From assembly GCA_028717165.1 (NCBI GenBank), contig JAQUOK010000024.1, positions 1-13,806 on the forward strand: a stretch of DNA of 13,806 bases. Direction: 5' to 3'. Numbering within the stretch: position 1 is the first letter of the stretch; every line of letters starts with the position of its first letter. This DNA is from Victivallaceae bacterium. GTDB lineage: Bacteria > Verrucomicrobiota > Lentisphaeria > Victivallales > Victivallaceae. Of this stretch, positions 1 through 6,309 are shown in pieces. The notes under the pieces were generated by a model. That model was not told the DNA's origin, ran no database searches, and saw only the letters and a list, made by a program, of their open reading frames with translations. A program made the position numbers and the translations under genes.

Positions 1-285
1 GCAGTAAATTACCAGTAATTCAACGGAATGATCTTTCCGGAGAATAAACTCCAGTGAATACTGGCAGGAACCGCATTCCCAGAAAAGATAAAACGAATGC
101 GGTTCTTCGTTCTTGCGACAGCAGCAGTAATTCCTGATTTCAAGCAGAGTCTCGCCTAATTCCGTCAACGGCTCACAGGATTTGCCGGGCAAATCCATCG
201 AAACACAGCCGTCAGGCGAATGTATTTCTATTTGAAGCCTGCCGTCATTAACCTCTTTTAAGCTTATGATAGAGTTTTCTTCCAT
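1..285 (-). CDS. Hypothetical Cys-rich protein, C-terminus outside window
   Basis: I do not recognise this family. An open frame of 95 codons starts at ATG 285 and runs off the left edge without a stop. A strong purine-rich ribosome site (AAGGGGGG) lies just upstream of the ATG. The visible part is acidic at its start and unusually rich in cysteine: C27, C37, a CCC run at 54-56, and a CGSC pair at 71-74. This could be a small zinc ribbon or a metal-binding protein. There is no signal peptide or membrane segment. It follows hydA by 70 bases, with only a hairpin between and little room for a separate promoter, so it is probably read through from the hydrogenase operon. A link to hydrogenase function is inference from position only. 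Confidence 0.55.
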   Translation of the reverse strand, partial: MEENSIISLKEVNDGRLQIEIHSPDGCVSMDLPGKSCEPLTELGETLLEIRNYCCCRKNEEPHSFYLFWECGSCQYSLEFILRKDHSVELLVIYC

Positions 286-316
286 CAGCCCCCCTTGCTG
301 CTTTAAAAGCTGAAAC

Positions 317-349
317 GGCCCCGTCTCTGTTTTTCACGGAGACGGGGCC
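317..349 (-). terminator. GC-rich hairpin just after hydA
   Basis: A perfect 11-bp stem (GGCCCCGTCTC at 317-327 paired with 339-349) encloses an 11-base loop. It begins 6 bases past the hydA stop codon. On the minus strand it is followed by GTTTCAGCTTTT rather than a clean U-tract, so termination may be partial. It lies only about 31 bases before the start of the downstream Cys-rich gene. It could be an intrinsic terminator, a partial attenuator within the operon, or a 3' mRNA-stabilising hairpin. Confidence 0.65.
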
Positions 350-355
350 CGTTAC

Positions 356-2131
356 TTATACTCTTTCTTTGGCTTTATAGTGAGTGTGAAGCAGTTTATG
401 GGACATTTTGCCCAATGGTTCTTTAAGGAATTCCTTGTAAAGTTCCTGAACCGCCGGATTCTGGTGGGATTTACGCAGTTTCCGGCCTTCGTCTTCACGG
501 TAGATGGCTTCAATCCTGGCCAGGCGGGTGTTGTTGTCAGTGAAACGCGGTTGACCGCCGCCGCCGATGCAGCCGCCCGGACAGCACATTACTTCCACAA
601 AGTGATATTCGGCTTCACCGCTTTTTATTTTCTCAATGACTTTTTTGGCGTTGCTCAATCCATGCGCCACCGCCACTTTCACTTCTACGCCTTCCAGGAA
701 AGACCATTCGGGCAGGAGCCCTGTCAGTTTTACGGAAGCTTCCTTGACGCCTTCGAGTCCGGCAACCGGGGTGACATGCAGTTTGGGGAACGGAAAATCT
801 TTACCGGTCACGATTTCGTAGACCGTACGCAAAGCAGCTTCCATAACCCCGCCGGTGTTGGCGAAGATGTCGGCCGCTCCGGTTGAAATACCCAGCGGCG
901 CATCCATTTCGGAATCCGGCAGCGAATTGAAGTCGATTCCGGCCTGTTTGATCATTTTGCCCAGTTCGCGGGTAGTCAGCACGATATCGACGTCGGTAAC
1001 CCCGCTGGCAGCCATTTCCGGGCGTTGCGCCTCGAATTTTTTAGCGGTGCAGGGCATAATTGAAACGACTACGATATCTTTGGGGTCTTTACCTATTTTC
1101 TGAGCGTAGTAGGTTTTGGCGACCGCCCCGAACATCTGTTGCGGCGACTTGCAGGTGGAAAGGTTGTCCAGGATTTCCGGGTAGAAGGATTCCGCATAAT
1201 TGATCCAGCCCGGCGAACAGCTCGTGAACATAGGCAGCGCCACTTTCCTGTCTTTATCGACCAGCGCTTTTTTAAGCCGGGTCAGCAGTTCAGTGCCTTC
1301 CTCCAGAATAGTCAGGTCGGCGGTGAAGTTCGTGTCGAACACGGCATCGAAACCGATATTGCGCAGCGCGGTGGTCATCTTGCCGGTAACCAGCGTTCCC
1401 GGCGGGTTGTCGAAACATTCGCCGAGAGCCGCGCGGATTGCCGGGGCGGTCTGGACGATGACGAATTTATCGGGATCGTCCAGCGCTTCCCATACTTCCT
1501 CGACCTGGTCGCGTTCTGAAATGGCGCCTACCGGGCAGATAGCCGCGCATTGTCCGCACTGGACGCAGGTTACTTCGGAAAGCGGGTGGCAGAAAGCCGG
1601 CCCGATATAGGTTTCATAACCGCGGCCCTGCGGGAACAGGGAACCGACGCCCTGGATTTGTCCGCATACTTGAATGCAGCGGCGGCAATTTATGCATTTG
1701 GCCGAATCCCTGACCAGCGCCGGCGTGCTGACGTCAAAATGGCGTTTGGCTTTTTCGCCGGGGTAGGGCACCCGTGTGATTCCGAGGTCGCCTGCAAGTT
1801 TCTGCAGTTCGCAATCATTATTGCGGTCGCATACCTGGCAGTCGCCGTCATGTTCCGAAAGCAGCAGTTCCACCACGCTTTTGCGGGCTTTGCGGATTTC
1901 CCGGGTGTTGGTGAAAACATGCATCCCTTCGCTCACCGGCATCGAACAGGCGGTGACCGGGTCCTTGAAGCCTTTTACTTCGACCAGGCAGACGCGGCAG
2001 GCGCCGACAGGTTTGCATCCTTCCAGATAACACAGGGTTGGAATTTTCATATCGAGTTTTTTCGCCGCGTCGAGAATTGTCGCTCCTGCCGGAACTTCCA
2101 CTTCAATATTGTTTATCGTTAATTTAGGCAT
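356..2131 (-). CDS. hydA: [FeFe] hydrogenase catalytic subunit (group A, HydA/HndD type)
   Basis: This is the catalytic subunit of a cytoplasmic multimeric [FeFe] hydrogenase, which interconverts protons and H2. I chose ATG 2131 (591 aa) over an in-frame TTG at 2137, because GAGGAG sits 7 bases before the ATG and would abut the TTG. Domains in order: N-terminal [2Fe-2S] ferredoxin (C34, C45, C48, C62); His-Cys [4Fe-4S] site (H94, C98, C101, C107); two [4Fe-4S] sites (C146/149/152/156 and C189/192/195/199); then the H-cluster domain. The H-cluster motifs are L1 TSCSPGW (303-309), L2 MPCTAKKFE (C361) and L3 EVMCCPGGCIGGGGQP (C517, C521). The layout matches Clostridium pasteurianum CpI almost residue for residue. 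Two oddities stand out: Ser306 where CpI has a Cys ligand, and CC instead of AC in L3. It is the last of three co-directional hydrogenase genes, 21 bases after hydB, so it should act as a HydABC complex rather than alone. Confidence 0.96.
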   Translation of the reverse strand: MPKLTINNIEVEVPAGATILDAAKKLDMKIPTLCYLEGCKPVGACRVCLVEVKGFKDPVTACSMPVSEGMHVFTNTREIRKARKSVVELLLSEHDGDCQVCDRNNDCELQKLAGDLGITRVPYPGEKAKRHFDVSTPALVRDSAKCINCRRCIQVCGQIQGVGSLFPQGRGYETYIGPAFCHPLSEVTCVQCGQCAAICPVGAISERDQVEEVWEALDDPDKFVIVQTAPAIRAALGECFDNPPGTLVTGKMTTALRNIGFDAVFDTNFTADLTILEEGTELLTRLKKALVDKDRKVALPMFTSCSPGWINYAESFYPEILDNLSTCKSPQQMFGAVAKTYYAQKIGKDPKDIVVVSIMPCTAKKFEAQRPEMAASGVTDVDIVLTTRELGKMIKQAGIDFNSLPDSEMDAPLGISTGAADIFANTGGVMEAALRTVYEIVTGKDFPFPKLHVTPVAGLEGVKEASVKLTGLLPEWSFLEGVEVKVAVAHGLSNAKKVIEKIKSGEAEYHFVEVMCCPGGCIGGGGQPRFTDNNTRLARIEAIYREDEGRKLRKSHQNPAVQELYKEFLKEPLGKMSHKLLHTHYKAKERV

Positions 2132-2152
2132 TTTCAACTCCTCAATAAGCTT

Positions 2153-5100
2153 TTATTTACCGTAATCGCAACGCAGGCAGCGTTTAGCCTGCCGTATTGC
2201 CACTGCTTCGCTCCATGACATTTCGACTTCATCGAAATTGCAGCGGCGCCGTTCCACGGAGATAAGCGGTTGTTTTTCCCGCGGATAAGGCACGGGGTCG
2301 GCTTCCGGATCGAACAGCGTGTCGAGTTCTTTTTCTTCGCGCCAGAACGCGTGTTTTTCGCCGGTCAGGAATTCATCCATGCCGGCTGCGGCTCTTTCGC
2401 CCGCGGCCACGGCCTCGATTACCGAGAACGGCCCGGTAACGGCGTCGCCTCCGGCAAACACCCAGTCGACGTTGGTTTGTCCGGTCAACGGTTTTGCCTT
2501 GATATAATTCTGCGGCGTAAGCGTAACTTCGGAGGCGCCGAGGAATTTGTCGGCTTCGGAAGCCTGGCTGATCGCAGCGATGATCTGGTCGGCTTTAATC
2601 GTGAACGCGGCTTCGTTCGATTCGTCAGGACGTCTGCGTCCGGACTTATCAAAGTCGCCCAGCTTCATTTTGTGGCAGACTATGCCGCTTACTTTGCCGT
2701 CTTTCGACAGGATTTCATCGGGGGCGGTAAGCATCACCATCTTAACTCCTTCGTGTTCCGCTTCCTCGATTTCTTCCGCATAGGCGGGCATCTGTTCGCG
2801 GGTGCGGCGGTAGAGCAGGGTAACTTCTTCGGCTCCCAGGCGCAGCGCCGTCCGGGAAGCGTCGACCGCGGCATTGCCGCCGCCGATGATAACGACTCTT
2901 TTGCCGACCGGTACGGAACCGCGGATATTGTATTCACGGAGGAAATCAAGCGCCTGGGTTACGCCGTCGGCCTCTTCGCCTTTGAGTCCGAGTTTTATGC
3001 TGGCGGAAGCGCCGGTAGCGATGTAAACGGCTTCATAGCCCTGTTCCTTCAGATTGTTGAGCGTGAAATCCCGGCCGAGTTTTTTGCCGGTTTCAATGGT
3101 TACGCCGAGCTGTTCGATCATACGGATCTCACGCGCCAGGATTTCGCGCGGCAGACGGTACGCCGGAATTGCCTGGACGAGCATGCCGCCGGGCCGGAGT
3201 TCCGTTTCGAACACGGTCGGTTTATAACCGAGGCGGGCCAGGAAGTAGGCGCAGGAAAGGCCGCTGGGCCCGGCGCCGACGATCGCGATTTTGCGGGCGG
3301 CGTTTTTGTCGTTTTCCAGTACTTTGGGTACCTGGATGGTAATTTCCTGATCTACCATGAAACGCTTGATCCCGCGGATAGCCAGCGGGGCGTCCAGAGT
3401 TGCGCGGCGGCAGCGGCTTTCGCAGGTATGGTAACAGACGCGGGCGCAGGCCGCGGCGAACGGGTTGCGTTCACGGTGCAGTTTCAGGGCTTCGGCATAA
3501 CGCTTTTCGGCGACCAGCGATACGAATCCCGGTACGTCTACGCCTGCCGGACAGCCGCTCTGACATGGAGCGCGCACCAGGCCAGCGCAGATTCCGGGAG
3601 TACATTTTTTCTCACGGATATGGGTTTCATATTCATCGCGGAAGTAACGAATGGTGGCCAGCACCGGGTTCGGGGCGGTTTTGCAAAGTCCGCACAGGGC
3701 GGTTTTCTTGATCATTTCCCCGAGTTCGACCAGTTTTTCGATATCGCCTTCTTCGCCTTGTCCGGAGCAGATGCGTTCGAGCATTTCCAGCAGGCGTTTG
3801 GTTCCGACCCGTCCGGGAGTGCATTTGCCGCAGGCTTCCTCCTGGGTAAACTCAAGGAAGAAACGGGCGACGTCCACCATACAGGTATTGTCATCCATGA
3901 CGACCAGTCCGCCGGAGCCCATTATCGCGCCCAGGTCGGAAAGCGATTCATAATCGACCGGGACATTCAGGTGCTGTTTCGGGATACACCCGCCTGACGG
4001 TCCGCCGATCTGGGCGGCTTTGTATTCGCGCCCGTTCGGGATGCCGCCGCCGATGTCGTAAATAATTTCCCCCAGGGAAGTCCCGACCGGAACTTCGATG
4101 AGGCCGACGTTATTGAGATTGCCGGTGAGGGCGAAAATTTTAGTTCCTGGGGATTTCTCGGTGCCGAGTTTCCGGTATTCATTTGCGCCGTCGCGAATGA
4201 TCATAGCGATTGAACCGAGGGTTTCGACATTGTTGAGAACCGTCGGTTTGTCCCAGAGGCCTTTATGCGCCGGGAACGGCGGCCGCGGAGACGGTTCACC
4301 GCGCTTGCCTTCAATGGAACGCATCAGCGCGGTTTCTTCGCCGCAGACGAAAGCTCCGGATCCCTGGGCTATATCTATATTCAGACAGAAATCGGTGCCG
4401 AGAATGTTGTCGCCCAGCAAACCGTATTCATGACATGACTTGATTGCGGTCTGCAGCCGGCGCAAAGCCAGAGGATATTCCGCCCGGCAGTAAACGTAGC
4501 CTTTGGTCGCGCCGATGGCCCGTGCTGCGATCATCATGCCTTCAAGCACGGCATGCGGATCGGATTCCAGCAGACTGCGGTCCATGAACGCGCCTGGATC
4601 GCCTTCATCGGCGTTGCACAATATATACTTCTGGTCGCCGTGGGCATTGCGGCAGAACTCCCATTTCATGCCGGTCGGGAAACCGGCGCCGCCGCGGCCG
4701 CGCAGACCGGAATTTTTCACTTCCGCGATGATTTCCTCAGGCGTGAGATCATACAATGCCCGCGCCAGGGCCGAATAGCCTCCGGTTCCGATATATTCAT
4801 CTATTGATTCGGCGGCGATGCGTCCTTTGTTGCGCAGGACTTTGAGTTCCTGCTTGGCGAAGAACGGAATATCCTTGAGAAAAGGTATGGGGTTATCGTT
4901 GTTTACGTCCCGGTACATCAGACGTTCGACCGGCTTGCCGGCGAGCAGGTGCCGGGTGACGATGTCGGAAGCGTCTTCGGGTTTGACTTTCTGGTAAAAG
5001 TAGCCGCCGGGATAAATCACCATGATCGGGCCGGCCGCACAGAAACCGTTACAGCCGGTCTGGACTATTTCAGCCTTGCTCCGGGAATACTGCTTTCCCG

Positions 5101-5359
5101 ATTTTGAACCGGGGCAGGAATCGGTATGAACGGTGACTTTTTCATCCAGGCCGTGTTTGCTTATTTCACTTTCCAGAGCCGCTTTGACTTTTTCCGAACC
5201 GGACGAAATGCAGCTGGTTCCCATACAGAGCATTATATCGAATTTGCCGTCGGCCGAACTGTTGGCGGGGCCGGACATGCTGCGCAGGGACATGCGGGCT
5301 GCCGTTTTTTCGCGAATAGAGGAGAGGTCCTTGCGATTCTGAATAATCTTTTTCTTCAT
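2153..5359 (-). CDS. hydB: HydB/NuoF-like subunit fused to GltD/NfnB-like NADPH oxidoreductase
   Basis: This 1068-aa protein is far longer than the roughly 600 aa usual for HydB/HndC. N-terminal half: a thioredoxin-like [2Fe-2S] domain (C45, C50, C103, C107), a NuoF FMN site (GLRGRGGAGFPTG, 218-230), an NADH site (ADEGDPGAFMDR, 250-261), an SLBB region (about 405-460) and a NuoF-type [4Fe-4S] domain (510-565). Instead of the usual C-terminal 2[4Fe-4S] ferredoxin it continues into a GltD/NfnB-like module. That module has a double [4Fe-4S] domain (C586, C591, C599, C603, C638, C642, C646, C650), an FAD motif VGAGPSG (694-700), a second dinucleotide fold IGGGNAAVD (825-833) followed by YRRTREQMPA typical of NADPH binding, and a C-terminal FAD motif AGGDAVTGP (969-977). 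The predicted role is exchange between NAD(H), NADP(H) and ferredoxin, with electrons passed on to HydA. The NuoF cluster motif reads CGKCTPGR, lacking the third Cys, but has an extra Cys at 559. The ATG overlaps the hydC stop, and GGAGA provides the ribosome site. Confidence 0.93.
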   Translation of the reverse strand: MKKKIIQNRKDLSSIREKTAARMSLRSMSGPANSSADGKFDIMLCMGTSCISSGSEKVKAALESEISKHGLDEKVTVHTDSCPGSKSGKQYSRSKAEIVQTGCNGFCAAGPIMVIYPGGYFYQKVKPEDASDIVTRHLLAGKPVERLMYRDVNNDNPIPFLKDIPFFAKQELKVLRNKGRIAAESIDEYIGTGGYSALARALYDLTPEEIIAEVKNSGLRGRGGAGFPTGMKWEFCRNAHGDQKYILCNADEGDPGAFMDRSLLESDPHAVLEGMMIAARAIGATKGYVYCRAEYPLALRRLQTAIKSCHEYGLLGDNILGTDFCLNIDIAQGSGAFVCGEETALMRSIEGKRGEPSPRPPFPAHKGLWDKPTVLNNVETLGSIAMIIRDGANEYRKLGTEKSPGTKIFALTGNLNNVGLIEVPVGTSLGEIIYDIGGGIPNGREYKAAQIGGPSGGCIPKQHLNVPVDYESLSDLGAIMGSGGLVVMDDNTCMVDVARFFLEFTQEEACGKCTPGRVGTKRLLEMLERICSGQGEEGDIEKLVELGEMIKKTALCGLCKTAPNPVLATIRYFRDEYETHIREKKCTPGICAGLVRAPCQSGCPAGVDVPGFVSLVAEKRYAEALKLHRERNPFAAACARVCYHTCESRCRRATLDAPLAIRGIKRFMVDQEITIQVPKVLENDKNAARKIAIVGAGPSGLSCAYFLARLGYKPTVFETELRPGGMLVQAIPAYRLPREILAREIRMIEQLGVTIETGKKLGRDFTLNNLKEQGYEAVYIATGASASIKLGLKGEEADGVTQALDFLREYNIRGSVPVGKRVVIIGGGNAAVDASRTALRLGAEEVTLLYRRTREQMPAYAEEIEEAEHEGVKMVMLTAPDEILSKDGKVSGIVCHKMKLGDFDKSGRRRPDESNEAAFTIKADQIIAAISQASEADKFLGASEVTLTPQNYIKAKPLTGQTNVDWVFAGGDAVTGPFSVIEAVAAGERAAAGMDEFLTGEKHAFWREEKELDTLFDPEADPVPYPREKQPLISVERRRCNFDEVEMSWSEAVAIRQAKRCLRCDYGK

Positions 5360-5889
5360 TGTAATTCTCCTTCGGTATCTTCGGATGATTTGTATTCGGC
5401 AAGCAGATCCGCGATTTTGGACGGTTTGACCCGCTGGTGGACTTTTTCATTGACCAGGATTACCGGAGCCAGGCCGCAGGCGCCGAAACAGCGTCCGACT
5501 TCCAGGGAAAACAGGCGGTCTTCGGTGGTCTCACCGACGTCGATCTTCAGTATCTTCTTGAGGGAATTCAGGACTTCTTTTCCGCCGCGGACGTAACAGG
5601 CCGTGCCAAGGCAGACCCGGATCAGGTATTTGCCTCTGGGATGTGTGGAGAAAAAGGAATAAAAACTTACGACTCCGGCAACTTCACTGTAAGGTATGTT
5701 CAGGTCTTTACTGATATACTTCAGAACTTTTTCCGGCAGATAACCGAACAAGACCTGCGCAATCTGCAGTATCGGAATCAGGTTTCCGGGCTTACCGTGA
5801 TATTCATTCAATGTTTCGTCCAACCGTGCGAAAAGTTCACTTTCGGGAACTTCCGCTCCGCACGTACAGGTACAACACTCTTTGTCCAT
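5356..5889 (-). CDS. hydC: HydC/NuoE-like [2Fe-2S] subunit of hydrogenase complex
   Basis: This 177-aa protein is a thioredoxin-like [2Fe-2S] subunit of the NuoE/HndA/HydC family. It has the four-Cys pattern CLGTAC (C93, C98) and CFGAC (C134, C138). The preceding helical region, with LIPILQIAQ and EVAGVVSFYSFF, is typical of NuoE. It partners the NuoF-like half of HydB and would carry electrons between the FMN and the iron-sulfur chain. It is the first gene of the operon, and its TGA overlaps the ATG of hydB (ATGA), suggesting coupled translation. The N-terminus carries an extra cluster of cysteines (C5, C6, C8, C10) before the conserved domain, whose role is unknown. The start at 5889 is supported by a GGGGGG ribosome site 9 bases upstream, inside a hairpin loop. 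Confidence 0.94.
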   Translation of the reverse strand: MDKECCTCTCGAEVPESELFARLDETLNEYHGKPGNLIPILQIAQVLFGYLPEKVLKYISKDLNIPYSEVAGVVSFYSFFSTHPRGKYLIRVCLGTACYVRGGKEVLNSLKKILKIDVGETTEDRLFSLEVGRCFGACGLAPVILVNEKVHQRVKPSKIADLLAEYKSSEDTEGELQ

Positions 5890-5891
5890 CT

Positions 5892-5911
5892 AAAACAACC
5901 CCCCTTGTTTT
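5892..5911 (-). promoter_or_regulatory. hydC ribosome site presented in a hairpin loop
   Basis: On the minus strand the sequence is AAAACAA-GGGGGG-TTGTTTT, a perfect 7-bp stem with the six-G ribosome site as its loop. It ends two bases before the hydC ATG. The stem is weak (one G-C pair), so it may simply expose the site. It could also respond to temperature, a protein or an RNA. The structure is visible directly; regulation is inference. Confidence 0.5.
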
Positions 5912-5912
5912 G

Positions 5913-5930
5913 GAAACTTTGCAAAGTTTC
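5913..5930. promoter_or_regulatory. Perfect 18-bp palindrome in hydrogenase operon leader
   Basis: GAAACTTTGCAAAGTTTC is a perfect palindrome lying between the predicted promoter and hydC. As DNA it could be an operator for a dimeric regulator. As RNA it forms a 7-bp hairpin with a TGCA loop, immediately followed by the ribosome-site hairpin. It does not match the Rex-type TTGTGAA-TTCACAA operator that I would expect for an NADH-responsive gene. Confidence 0.5.
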
Positions 5931-5993
5931 ATAGAATATTTCATTAGTGGAAAGAACACCGGCGGATTTAATCCGTCTTAGATGCTATGAGAT

Positions 5994-6024
5994 AAAAAGT
6001 TCCCCCTCTTTTGGAAATCTTTTT
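5994..6024 (-). other. A/T-rich leader hairpin of hydrogenase operon
   Basis: AAAAAG (5994-5999) pairs with CTTTTT (6019-6024) and TTCC (6000-6003) with GGAA (6013-6016), with a two-base bulge. It sits about 15 bases after the predicted transcription start. Like the hydC ribosome-site hairpin it displays a run of G (GAGGGGG) on the minus strand. It is weak, and a function as attenuator or decoy is speculative. A third small hairpin (CGGAT/ATCCG, 5963-5975) lies between it and the palindrome. Confidence 0.3.
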
Positions 6025-6043
6025 ATACACGTAGCCGTTTCTT

Positions 6044-6072
6044 AATATAGCATTGAAAAAAATCGAGGTCAA
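6044..6072 (-). promoter_or_regulatory. Predicted sigma-70-type promoter for hydC-hydB-hydA
   Basis: On the minus strand TTGACC (6072-6067) is followed by a 17-base spacer and TATATT (6049-6044), with TG one base before the -10, giving an extended -10. The predicted start is near 6037, so the hydC leader is about 150 nt. It lies in an AT-rich stretch with no other gene upstream. Confidence 0.7.
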
Positions 6073-6177
6073 TACGTTTTTAAACTTTTTGATAAAAAAA
6101 TATTAATATTTTATGTTCAGAGGATAAAAAAGGCGAAAAAACCAGGTTATATTGGTAGTGAAAATTGTAAAGAAAAA

Positions 6178-6309
6178 CCACGCCCGAAGGACGAGCCCAT
6201 GTTTTGGTTAGGACAACCAAGGGTAGGGCGATTTCTCCGAAAGCGCCGCGCCTCAAAACGGACGGCTATGCGGCCTGAAGGCGGTACTACAAACACGTAA
6301 TCGGCAATT
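6178..6309. other. GC-rich noncoding island, probably repeat-derived
   Basis: Between the AT-rich hydrogenase promoter region and the broken nucleotidyltransferase gene lies a GC-rich block with no good reading frame. It contains small self-complementary pieces (GGTT-AGGAC-AACC at about 6208-6220; GGCG...CGCC at about 6227-6247). It ends in a 22-bp sequence shared with the element near 7752. It may be a dispersed repeat or a decayed mobile element. A structured RNA is possible but not supported by more than local pairing. Confidence 0.35.
6273..6294 (+). repeat. 22-bp dispersed repeat, copy 1
   Basis: The 22 bases at 6273-6294, ending GCGGTACTACAAAC, match the reverse complement of 7752-7773 exactly. 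The last 14 bases also recur at 7815-7828. Three occurrences within 1.6 kb, one of them standing alone, point to a multi-copy genomic repeat rather than chance. Confidence 0.75.

Noticed and set aside
2131..2137. Upstream TTG start for hydA giving 593 aa
   Set aside because: The GAGGAG ribosome site would be directly against the TTG, whereas it is well spaced from the ATG at 2131. The ATG start also aligns with the CpI N-terminus.
2270..3997. Long plus-strand frame of 575 codons
   Set aside because: It is entirely antisense to the well-supported HydB fusion gene and shows no recognisable domain; it is a by-product of codon bias.
5837..5944. Upstream open frame of 35 codons overlapping the hydC start
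   Set aside because: There is no ribosome site and the encoded peptide is not recognisable; the overlap with hydC is probably chance.
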